From: Auriscalpium vulgare
Taxonomy: Eukaryota; Basidiomycota; Agaricomycetes; Russulales; Auriscalpiaceae
Assembly: GCA_019915015.1 (NCBI GenBank)
Contig: JAHBBC010000044.1
Location: 1 to 64,000, forward strand
Length of the DNA stretch: 64,000 nt
Direction of reading: 5' to 3'
The notes below the pieces were generated by a model. It was not told the origin of the DNA. It searched no databases and was given only the letters and a program-made list of their open reading frames with translations. Below, one piece after another: positions 19,461-29,384 of this stretch. Every line of letters begins with the position of its first letter. The stretch's first letter is position 1. Both the position numbers and the translations under genes were made by a program.

Positions 19461-21901
19461 TCATGGGTGCGACAGACGCTCCTCCTCAATGGTCGGCTGC
19501 CGGCTGTGGCCGAACTGGCTCGGCGACGACGGCCGCGTATCGTCGACAGGCGACGGACCGTAGCTCGTTGAGAGCGGTGTACGCGTTATTGTCGAGTCTG
19601 CAGCCGACGACGAGCGCGTGTGCGTCGCGAGACGCCAGCGCGACTGGATCTGGTGGCCGTACGACGTCGACGTGTCTGTCGAGTGTGCGCTGGACGGCTC
19701 CGCAATGGTGGTCGTCGGCGTGAACGCGGGGTACGTCTGCCGCACGGCGGGGTCGATCTCCTCGTTGTGCGTCGGCGTTGGGTTGCGCGGGCGCTCGTCG
19801 ACGGCCACGGCCGACACGCGCACGTCGCTCTTGCTCTTCTCCGAGTTGGCGCCCTTCTCGAGGGCGGACTGGTCGTCTCCGGACGAAGAGCCGCTGCGCG
19901 AGCGCAGCGCGTTGAACGGCCGCCGCCGCCAGACGTGCTCCAGGCCGAGGTTCCACAGCGCGTTGAGGAACATGACGATGACGGCGATGGAGAATACCAC
20001 GAGGACGACGAAGCCGATGGCGACGCGCGGGATGGGCGCGAGGTTGATGGGCTCGATGTATGCGATGAGCAGCCCCCGCGCACACGACGCGCACGATGCC
20101 GACGAATACACCCAGCACGTCCGCGCGGCGCGTCTGCCCTGGTCGGCACACGATGTATGCGGCGAGCAGGAGCGCCTCGAAGATGACGACGAGGATGATC
20201 TGTGTCGTGCCGGAATTCTTGCCCGCGGCTATGAGGACGGCACGGAGGAACAAGGCGAGGATGGGGAAGGCGAAGTAGAAGTAGCGCGGGGCGCGGTAAT
20301 GAGCGAAAAGGGGAGACATGGCGGGCAGGTCAGTGGGCAGCAGATAGGGTGACGACCGGCGGAGGTGGTGGAGGATGCGGAATGTTGCGTAGCCCACGAT
20401 GCCCGCGATGGTCAAGAAGGTGATCACAGAGATCACAATGACCAGCCACGAATCCTTCAGAGTCCATTCGTACAAAGCGAAGGTTACGAGAGGGAAGTAA
20501 CATATGAGGGCCTAACGACAATCAGTTTTCGTTGCATTGGCAAGGTGAAGAAAACGTACGATGCGGAGGCCCCATTCCCGCGCAATGATAGGGAATCGTG
20601 CTTTGATGTCCATCAGCCAACGGGATTGGCTGCGGCGCGTGGCCAAGATGATGAGGCCGTAGCTGACGGCCAGGACAAACGCGGCGACGGCGAGTAAGAT
20701 CAGAGCGCTGAAAAACGCGGTCATGAACGCGTTGGCGGTGGCGATGCCAACGGTGTTGGCATAGATGGGCACGCCAGCCTCGAGGAGGTTGCTTGACGAG
20801 CCGGTGACCGTCTGCACGTCGCGCACGCTCGGAGCTTCCACCGCAGACGCGGTGCGGGCGGCCAGGGACGCGAGGTTCACCTTGGGCAATGCCTTTGCCG
20901 AGGCGATCAAAGAAGGCGGGATGGCAAATGCGGCAGCGCCGCCGCTGACAGGCTGACTGTACGGTGACAGCTTGCGGTTGACGAGGGCTGTCGTGCCGCC
21001 TTGGGATGCGTCGGCCAGCCTGCCGCCGGTGTGATGACGCAGACTGTTGATGCTGCGCTGCATGGAGGACTGCGCCGACTGTGAGAAGAGGCCCATGGTC
21101 CATGAGAAATTGGACGCGAAGGCGCGATAGACGACCGGGTAGTTAAGATCGAAGAAGCCGACGATGCGATGAGCTGATAGAGCCCGAGGAGGTCGAGCAG
21201 GCGGGCGGGGGCGAGCGAGTCGGGCACGAAGGACTGCCAAATGGCAGAGAAAAGAGTAACCAAGGCGAGCCCGGCGAGTGCCCAAGACACGCCGGGCTGG
21301 TGGGTGGACCAGCCGTTGGAGAGGGTGGACTGCAGGCATGCCTTGAGATCGCCGGTGGATGTCTCCGTGAGGGTGAGCTGGACGAAGGCCTCGAGGTCGG
21401 GGATCTGGAAGGCGATCGCAGGGAGGTGTTTCGTGATGTCTACGGAGGACGGGAGTTGGAGGGCCTCGTGTCCGGAAAAATTGTAGAGAGGGAGTGGACA
21501 GAGGGCGCCGCCGAAGAGGGTGCAGATGTCAATGGTGAGATTGAGGGGGCGGAGGCCGTAAACGTTGAGGAAGAGGTTTGCGGAGACATTGACATTGGCT
21601 TGCTGGTAGGAGGGTGAGTGCATGCTAGAGAATGGGCGAAAAGAGGACGCACGACGGATGCTGCTGTGACGTTGAAAACGATGGAGTTGTTTGCGGGGAA
21701 GTATGCGATGTCAAATTGCTCTACGAGGAGATTCTCTGGGGGTGCGCAATAAGATACGGAGGAGGTAACTGTGGAGGGGTCAGCGGAGAAGAGAGGGATT
21801 GGTGAGAACGACGGACATAAGGTGTTCTGGTGAGCGGTGACGACGGGGAGAAGAGAGAGAGCGGAAAGAAAAAGTCGCAGCCGGGCGACGGAGAAGAGCA
21901 T
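19461..21901 (-). CDS. TRP-like / Flc-family membrane protein (two apparent frameshifts)
   Basis: The signal peptide MLFSVARLRLFLSALSLLPVVTA is followed by the TRP-N (ML-like lipid-binding) domain (NVNVSANLFLNVYGLRPLNLTIDICTLFGG) and then the TRP/Flc membrane region. That region includes WALAGLALVTLFSAIW, AFMTAFFSALILLAVAAFVLAVSYGLIIL, ICYFPLVTFALYEWTLKDSW, FLTIAGIVGYATF, FPILALFLRAVLIAAG, LLIAYIEPINLAPIPRVAIGF and VVLVVFSIAVIVMFLNALWNLG. The C-terminal tail is Ser/Thr-rich and cytosolic. Introns lie at about 21608-21655 and 20514-20568. Two one-base problems interrupt the frame: a missing base near 21165 (between GLYQLIAS and VGFFDLNYPVVYRAF) and an extra base in a run of five C at 20073-20077. 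Relatives act in cell-wall integrity, calcium and FAD transport. The gene is either newly broken or carries sequence errors. Confidence 0.78.
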
Positions 21902-22281
21902 GAAGGGCGAGAGAGGCGACGGCGGGCGCTGTGGGGGAGGCGTTTATGAGGAAGCGGGTGAGTCTTTGTCCTCGAGGCGACTGGAGGCGCATTGTTCTTA
22001 CCGTTGATGTCTATTGTCCTTTGCCGGGCTCTGTCGTTGCGCTGGCGGGCGGCGGCTGTGCTTGTTGTCTATGGGGAGAAACAAGGAGGGTGCGAGGGCG
22101 CGAGGGCTGGCATGTTTCGCGGTGGAGAATATGGAGTTGGCAGGGAGCACTCGGACGCTGCAGAGCCCGCTGACATAAGCAGCCTCCGCCTCCCGCCGCG
22201 CCACCGACGCGTTCCACTCGCCGTTCCACTCGCCCAATGCCCCAAGGTAGCTCCTCTCCGCCCGCTGCCCGCCGCTCTGAC
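21902..22281. promoter_or_regulatory. Divergent promoter region
   Basis: Between the minus-strand TRP-like gene and the plus-strand Mgs1/WRNIP1 gene. GC-rich, no clear TATA box, no coding exon recognised apart from a possible short first exon of the ATPase near its right edge. Confidence 0.45.
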
Positions 22282-24382
22282 ATGTCTTGTCCCAGTCACC
22301 TGGTGAGCCCGTCGCCCGCCGCCGTCTCCGCGCGCCGCTCACCGCCTCTCGGGACGTTTCGGCAGCCCCGTGTGCGACCGCCAGGTCCCCGCGGACGACA
22401 TCAACCGCCATCTCGACAACGCCTGCACCTCCGCGCCGCGTGCTCCCGCCTCCGCGGCGCTGGCACCCATCTTCAGCTCGGCCGCGCGTCGTCCCGCACA
22501 CCCCCCGGCTGCGTCCCCCGCCCTCAAGCGCCGTCACCCGCCGGAGACACCCACCCCTGCACCCGCAAAGCGTCTCAAGGCCCACGAGGGCACCATCAGC
22601 TCACGCCTCGCCGCTGCCGCACCGCTCCCAGAGCGCCTCCGGCCCAGGTCCCTCGACGACTTTGTGGGCCAGAGCCACCTGACAGACACCCTGCTCCAGA
22701 GCGATGCTGCGGCCATTGGAAGCATGATCTTTTGGGGTCCGCCGGGGTGCGTCGATCCGTCGGCCTCGCGCGCGTCTGTCCACTCATACATCGCAGCTGC
22801 GGCAAAACCACCCTCGCCAGACTCCTCGCGAAGCGCACGGATGCCGTTTTCAAGGAACTCAGCGCGACCATTGTGGGCATCAATGATGTCCGCCCGCTGT
22901 TTGAGGAGGCAAAAAAGACGCTCCAGCTCACAGGCAGGCATGTCCGCTGAAGTTTGATCTTGGCGCCGCGCGCTGAACCCACGACAGGCGCACCATCATC
23001 TTCCTGGACGAGGTCCATCGTTTCACAAAGTCGCAGCAGGTAATTAGGCCGACGCGTCATTTGGTCTCGGAGCACGACTCAATACGCATATCAGGACATC
23101 TTCCTTCCGTTCATTGAGCAGGGTCATGTTCAGGTAGGTCGCGGCGAGCTCCATCGTGCCCTTCCCTGACGCAATGTGCGCCGCTAGCTGATAGGCGCGA
23201 CGACGGAGAACCCGTCATTCAAGCTCAATGGCGCGCTCCTCAGTCGCTGTCGGTAGGTGCTTGGCATGGGGTCGTAGACGTGCTGCTCACCGTACGTGCC
23301 AGGGTGTTTGTTTTGGAGAGGCTCTCCGACGAAGACATCATCGATATCGTCAAGCGGGCCATCAGACGCGTCGCGGCAGAGTCGTCGCCCGCCGAGACCA
23401 TAGAGACGGAGCCGCCGAGCTCGCCCACAGCGTCTTCGTCGCAGCTGCCCGCGTCTTCTCAGACGCTGCTCGATTCGTCACAACCCACGACATCGTCTCA
23501 AGATGAACCCAATGCGCCGTCTTCGCATCCGCACATCACCGCCCCCCTCATCGCGTCCCTCGCGTCACTGTCTGCGGGCGACGCGCGTACCGCTCTCTCG
23601 CTGCTCTCGCTTCTCCTCTCCTTCTCACCTAGAACCCCGCCCGAAACGCTCCTCGCCGCGCTGCGCCAGTCCGTCGCGACGTCCTACGACCGCACGGGCG
23701 ACGACCGCTACGACCTCATCTCGGCGCTGCACAAGAGCGTGCGCGGCAGCGACGGCAGCGCGGCGATGTACTGGCTCGCGCGCATGCTCGAGGGCGGCGA
23801 GGACCCGGTCTACGTCGCGCGGCGCATGGCCGTCTGCGCGAGCGAGGACATCGGGCTGGCGGACCGCCACGCGCTGCCCCTCGTACGCCCTCCTTCCCCC
23901 CGCTCTCCCGCCCTCGTGCGCTGACAACGCCGTCCCAGGCCATGGCGACGCTGACCGCGTGCCAGCAGATCGGCATGCCCGAGTGCCGCATCCACCTCGC
24001 GCACTGCGTCGCGTACCTCGCCGAGGCGCCCAAGTCGACGCGCGCGTACGACGCGTACGACCGCGCGGCGGCGGCGGCGAAGCGCGACATGACGCAGCCC
24101 GTGCCCGTGGGCGTCCGCAACGCGCCCACCGCGCTCCTCAAGGCGATGGGCCACGGCATGGGGTACCGCTACAACCCGTCCTACGCGCATCCCGTCACGA
24201 ACACGTACCTCCCGCCCGCGGTGCGCGCGCATGCGGACGGCGCGCGGTTCTTGTTGGAGGAGGGCGATCGGGCGGGGAAGGTGTGGGATGAGGAGGCGCT
24301 GGGCGAGTGGGAGGTGGGGGAGAACGGCGGGCGGGCGTGGGAGGGGCGGTCGGAGCGAGTGGAGGAAGCGGGGAAGGAGTGA
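22282..24382 (+). CDS. MGS1: Mgs1/WRNIP1-type AAA+ ATPase with UBZ finger
   Basis: Replication-fork maintenance ATPase of the RarA/Mgs1/WRNIP1 family. The N-terminus has a UBZ-like finger ([20 protein letters not shown]) that binds ubiquitin in relatives, then a Pro/Ala linker. The clamp-loader-like core includes [19 protein letters not shown], a Walker A reassembled over an intron as [17 protein letters not shown], Walker [11 protein letters not shown], sensor 1 [22 protein letters not shown], and [12 protein letters not shown]. The Mgs1 C-terminal part follows: SGSMYWLAR-like [62 protein letters not shown] and [16 protein letters not shown]. The linker after sensor 1 carries an unusually long Ser/Thr/Pro insert. 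The first exon is unresolved: ATGTCTTGTCCC at 22282 is the best start, but its splice phase into the UBZ exon does not fit without a one-base change. Confidence 0.88.
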
Positions 24383-25101
24383 CGGGGTTTGTACTGAGAA
24401 GTTATCTTACATTGGATTGTTATAATCTTTGCTTGTGTTATTCTCGATGGACGACAGTGTATAGGCTCCCCGAAGCACTTAGAACAGACCGACTACTCAT
24501 CCTGTGCCACGGAAGGCTACCCGAGGCAGAGACTTCGGGCCTTCAAAATTCGCGAGCTCAGTATCAGCGTGTTGTCCTCTCGGGTATCTTCCAAAGAGCA
24601 TGCAAGAGAGGCGGGGGCTCTCCGGAGTATCTCCGATGAAGAAAATTGGCTGTCGCTCTGCGTCGAGGTGGGAAACACATATTATTGCAGGCTGCACGAA
24701 GGCTGGTAAAGTACATTACAGAACATAGCATCCAAAGGTATCCATCAGACAAATGCCCCGCTCGCTGGCAAGTGCAGCGCACACTCCGGAGAGCGCACGT
24801 CGGACGAGCCAAACGTCCTCGAGACCGCGCAGGGCGGCCATGTTCTCTGTCGAACGAGGGGGCATGGAAGTCATCGACTGGATATGAAGGATGTGGCATG
24901 TGTAAACATGCAAGACTCGAGTTAGTTTCTATAGAATAGATCCTAGCTGAGTATGTTCTAAGGAAAAGCGGATGCGGGTGGGAAGGTTTATATACGGCGG
25001 GGTGGTCCGTGCGCAGGCACGTGATGGGGCAGAGGTGCGCGGCGGGTTTGAGCGTCGGGAACGTCGTCGTCGGTCTCGTCTGCGCCTTCCGCGTCGTCCC
25101 G
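24383..25101. other. Intergenic region with TATA box
   Basis: No coding exon recognised. TTTATATACGG at about 24987-24997 is a good TATA box some 105 bases before the start codon of the next gene. Confidence 0.5.
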
Positions 25102-26173
25102 ATGCCTGTCCTCACACCTGTGCTCAACGGGGACGCCGCACTCGACGTCGACGTACCCGACAACGCCCTCCGTGTCCTGGTCACTGGCTATGGCGTACGC
25201 ACCCCTGCGCCCCCGCCTCGTGCCTCCACTAACCGCTCGCAAGCCAGCCGTTCTTCCGCTACCGCATAAACCCCTGCTGGATGGCCGTCGAGCCTCTCAA
25301 CAACGCCCTGCTCTCCCTCGACGACCTGCCCTCCTTCCCCCCCGACGGCATCGACTTTGACCACCCAAACGGCGCCGCGTATGACGACGATCCACAACAC
25401 GTCCATGTCACCGCCCTGCAGCTCCCGCTCACGTTCGACGCCGTAGTCGAGACCGTGCCCGGCTTCCACGCCCGGCCGCCCGTCCTCCCGCCCGCCGTGG
25501 CGCCGCACCTCGCACCGCCGCCCGAGGCAGGGTATGACTTCATCTTTCACATCGGGCTCGCCGGGCGCGGACCCCTGCGTGTCGAGCGCCTCGGGCACAA
25601 GCACGGGTACCGGATAAAGGACACGGTCGGCCAGCACGCGCCGATGGTGGCCCGCCTGCAGGACGCGACCGCGCTCGAGCAGGCGGAGATCTACGAGCAG
25701 CTCGCGGCGTCGAGCGCGATGGCGCGCACGGACGCGCCGGCGCCGGCGCCGGACATCGCGGTCGAGCAGCCGCTGCGCGGGTTCAGCAAGGGCTACGAGA
25801 ACTACCCGGAGGACCTGCACAGCCCGATCGACGTGGAGCGCCTGGTGCACGCGATGAAGAGCTTCGGCGTCGACGTGCGTCGTGTTTCGTCTTTGCGCGC
25901 TCTCCGACGCGGTGTGTGGTGCCGGCGCTGACCGTATGTGGGCGCGCGCAGGGCATCTACTCGTCGATGGACGCCGGGCACTACGTGTGCGACTTCACGT
26001 ACTACTGCTCGCTCGCGGAGGCGCGGCGCATGGCGCAGAAGCACGACAAGGGCAAGCACACGAAGGTGCTGTTCATGCACTGTCCGCCGGTCGACCAGCC
26101 GCTGAGCACGGAGGAGGTCACGGACGCGATCCGGAAGATCATCCTGTGGGTGTGCAAGGGCGAGCCGCGATGA
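25102..26173 (+). CDS. Pyroglutamyl peptidase I-like cysteine peptidase (C15)
   Basis: Removes N-terminal pyroglutamate from peptides (family C15). Three exons: 25102-25195, then from about 25245 to 25873, then 25951-26173. The start MPVLTPVLNGDAA leads into the family opening RVLVTGYGPFFRYRINPCWMAVEPLNN. The Glu region is FIFHIGLAGRGPLRVERLGHKHGY, the catalytic Cys is in YSSMDAGHYVCDFTYYCSLAEA, and the catalytic His is in KVLFMHCPPVDQP. All three residues of the Cys-His-Glu triad appear present. At about 330 residues it is longer than bacterial Pcp (about 215), with inserts after the first strand and around residue 170 (ASSAMARTDAPAPAPD), as in other fungal members. Probably cytosolic: no signal peptide is seen. 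Confidence 0.88.
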
Positions 26174-27224
26174 GCGCGCTCGGTCCGTTCGTTTGTTCCT
26201 GCATTGCTTGCTATTCATCGCTGTGTCTGGGTCTTGGGTCTGCTGTATGTGTATTTACGCATTCATCTGTAGTATAGAGGTACGAGGGTGGCTGTGAGGC
26301 GGGGGCGTGCGGGGTGTAGGCTGTCCGAGGCGGACGGTGTCGGGGTTGGCGGGGGCTTGTCTGCAGGGAGGGAGGGGCCCGCCACTCGTTACTTTACGGT
26401 GTCAGCACCACCTGCAGCTGGCGGTGCCACTTAATGGTGTACGTTTCTTCATTTCTCATGGGTTAATCAAGTCGAACACACGCATGCTTGTCCATGTCAT
26501 TATTGCGGTGCATTATGTGAACGCGGGTCGTCGTCGGCGAGCAGTGGCCGCAGAATGTCAATGGGCGCTTGCGCGGGGGCGCCGGGACGTGTCCACAGGG
26601 CCGGGGACGATCGAGGAGGCCGTGAGGACGTGTCACCGTCGGCTCTGAGCTGTGCCTGCGGTGTGCGTGATCGGATGCAAGGCGCAGGCAAGGCGCAAGC
26701 AAGGCGTGTCAAGCACAGCGGTATGCAAGCACTTCAAGTACAGCAGCGCAGGTTATCGGACGGCGGGCGTGCATAGCAACGTAGGAGTGTCGCCAGGCAA
26801 GTGAGACGACGGAGACCCGAGAGCGCATGAGAAACTGCCGGGGATTGGTCGAACTAGGCCTGTGGAGCGCGTCGGTTCAGTGTTCTCGACTGAGCTCGTG
26901 CAGCGCTTTCGCTGAGCGGTTTGGGAGCCCAGGGTAGCCCGAGGCAAGCTGTCCGGAGGGCGTGGCAGGCTGTCTGAAGGGCGTGGAGAGCGCGCCGTCG
27001 AGACTGCGGCGGGGCTGGCAGTGGCAGCGACCAGAGGCAGCGGACGGCACAGCCTTTCGGGCGGCGGGCGTCCCGCGATCGGCAACACAGCTCTCTACAC
27101 CGTACTTATTCCCCCTCGCTCGCCGGCCGCGTTCAGTTCGCGCCCAAGCCCCCTGCGAGCTCACCGCCACCCGTGGAGCCTGCCGCGCTTCCTTTCTCTC
27201 GCTCACCCTCTCCCCTCGCCCCAG
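26174..27224. other. About 1 kb without a recognised gene
   Basis: No exon with family similarity on either strand. Short direct repeats occur (GGCAGGCTGTC and GAGGCAAGCTGTCCGGAGGGCGTGG around 26935-26985; AAGGCGCAAGC around 26690). The right end is pyrimidine-rich and forms the promoter of the Rho gene. Confidence 0.5.
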
Positions 27225-28226
27225 ATGTCCTCACAAGCCGTGCGTCCCAGCCCCTCACGTCGTCGCACCGCTCACCGTCACCGCAGATTCGACGCAAGCT
27301 CGTCATTGTCGGCGACGGTACGGCCTGCACTGCTCCTTGCACCACGTCGCGTCTCACGTCCACCAGGTGCTTGTGGCAAGACATCCCTCCTCTGTTCGTT
27401 CGCATTGGGAGAGTTCCCAAAGGAATACGTGCGTGATCGCTTCATGTGCCTCTCCATGAGCGTGCTGACACCGTCCCTCTCCAGCAACCAAGTAAGTGCT
27501 GCTCCCAGGTCCGACGGTGCCTGTGATGAACATGGCTGTCCTTGCCAGCGATCTTCGAAAACTATGTCGCAGAAATTAGGCTCGACGGCAAACCTGTGCA
27601 GCTGGCGCTATGGGACACAGCGTGCGTAACCCCCTCTCTGCGCGAATGCTATGCTCAGCGACTGTCGCAGTGGCCAAGAGGAATACGAGGTAACGCGTCC
27701 GCCGCCGCGATGGCCTGCTCTGTGCTGAACCGTGCGCGCCACAGCGGCTGCGGCCCTTGTCCTACTCGAAATCGCACGTCATCCTCATCGCCTTCGCCAT
27801 CGACACGCCCGACTCGCTCGAGAACGTCACCGTCAAGGTGCGCGTCCCCCGCCGCCTGCGCAACCCGCGCGCTGACGTCATTCGCAGTGGATAGAAGAAG
27901 TCCGGTCCATCTGCGGCCCCGTGATCCCCATCATCCTCGTCGGCTGCAAGGCAGACCTCCGCCCCCCGCCCGCCGCACCCAACGCCGCCAACTACGTCTC
28001 CCGCGCACAGGCAGAGCGCGTCGCACAGCAGATCGGCGCACGCGCCTACAAGGAGTGCTCGGCCCTCAAGATCGAGGGCGTCGACGATGTCTTCGAGGCC
28101 GCCACCCGCGCGAGCATGCTCATGCGCGAGGGCGTCTCCGCGAACGGCTCCCACCAGAGGCGGCGGAGCAGCGTCTCGGGCGACAGGGACGAGTCTGGCG
28201 GTGGGAGATGTTGCATCATCAGTTAG
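27225..28226 (+). CDS. Rho-family small GTPase with a 7-nt microexon
   Basis: Membrane-anchored switch for actin and cell-wall signalling. The first coding exon is only 15 nt (27225-27239, MSSQA); intron 27240-27286. Exon 2 gives IRRKLVIVGDG and exon 3 ACGKTSLLCSFALGEFPKEY (P-loop GDGACGKTS). Then a 7-nt microexon, 27485-27491 (CAACCAA), joins to ATCTTCGAAAAC, giving EYQPTIFENYVAEIRLDG, the switch I/effector region. Later exons give [29 protein letters not shown] (switch II), ILVGCKADL (G4) and ECSALKIEGVDDVFEAATRA (G5 and insert region). The C-terminus is serine- and arginine-rich and ends CCIIS, a CAAX prenylation box. The effector sequence resembles Rho1/Rho2/Rho4-type proteins more than Rho3 or Cdc42, but I do not assign a subclass. 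Confidence 0.9.
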
Positions 28227-28489
28227 GTCCGAGGGCGAGCGCGGACGATGGACGATATTTGTTTTCAAGTTGACCTGTCTTATTTTTTCCTACCTTTATG
28301 ATGATGTCTTTGCTTTTTCGTAGTGCGGCGTTGCGTGCATACTGAATTCAAGAGTGCGTTCCCATCCGACCGCCTCTGGAGTTGACAGGTAGTTGGAGGC
28401 GACCGGCCTCATGGCCTTTATGTAAACTCCGGCCCGGTGGCCTTGAGCGGGACTCGACCGCGTAGGGACCAGTACTATCGGTGGGCCAG
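28227..28489. other. Flank between Rho gene and KDZ element 1
   Basis: No gene seen. Ends at the target-site duplication AAGTGAAC (28490-28497). Confidence 0.5.
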
Positions 28490-28497
28490 AAGTGAAC

Positions 28498-29131
28498 CAC
28501 CTGGTAGTACCTATAAGCGGAGCTAGTAAGCTAGTAGAAGGTGGGGGGTGTCTCGAAGCTAAGTAGCCTCACTTAGCTTGTTTTCAGTGCCGCGCCGCGG
28601 TCCCCACTGGGGCGCTCCTAATCGGGAAACGTCGGCTGATGAGATCCACAATCTCCCACCCGCGTTCCCGCCCCGCATCAGCAAAATCAGAGAATTATTA
28701 TGATCATTATAACCGGTTATCACAAAGCTCTCCCAGGCATGATATCCAGCCTGTAGCTGCCTTATTTAGGTTATACGACAGGATATCCTCACTAATCTAC
28801 TAAGCTGGACCTCCCGCATGTTCGTGATAACTTTCAGGACATATCACCTACGTAGATTGCGAAATGCCCCATAATTATGACGGGGAGAGAAGCATCATAA
28901 TCGCTTATAATCGCTATAATTTTTTCTCACTTTTGCCGATGCGCGCGGCATCCCGGCACGGCCCCCATCCCGATCTCCGGACGCCCGCTGCCGCCGGCAA
29001 CGCCCGCTCGTCGTCCCTGACGTCGAGCTCGCTGTCCCCGACGACGACAACGAGTTCTCCCCCTCCCCCGTCCCCTACCATAGACATACGCATACCGTTG
29101 GAATCGTACTGACGGCGCGGACTCATTGGTG
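28498..29131 (+). repeat. Left terminal inverted repeat of element 1 (interrupted)
   Basis: Matches the reverse complement of 40125-40491 with few mismatches, from CACCTGGTAG to GACTCATTGGTG, but is split by the insertion at 28676-28941. Confidence 0.93.
28676..28941. mobile_element. 266-bp AT-rich MITE inside the left TIR
   Basis: Absent from the right TIR, which gives the empty site (GCCCCG-CGCGGCATCC). Its ends are imperfect inverted repeats: CATCAGCAAAATCAGAGAA on the left, and CATCGGCAAAAGTGAGAAA as the reverse complement of the right. Flanked by a 2-bp (CG) or 3-bp (CGC) duplication, which cannot be told apart here. The interior is AT-rich with no coding capacity, unlike the GC-rich TIR around it. 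Confidence 0.82.
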
Positions 29132-29384
29132 CTTACTACAACGTTCCTGGAGGTGCAGAACTAGGTACTCATGTAATTCATTAATTATATATAGACTTTC
29201 TAAAAGCCTCGCACTCTGTGAGGCTTGACTATGTGGCAATGCGTATACAGGTTCAATAAGGAGCTGGAGGTCCATGTAGGACGCTTGGAGCCACCAAGGC
29301 GAGCCTCCCCACGCTGCACGTGCCACGCGATCAACGCGTTTGCCGAGTCGATCGCGTCTAGTACGCGTCTCCTCACATTAGCCC

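Noticed and set aside
20060..20102. A short GTGCGC...GAG intron instead of a frameshift in the TRP-like gene
   Set aside because: It would delete the conserved helix before IEPINLAPIPRV; a one-base indel in a C5 run explains the data better.
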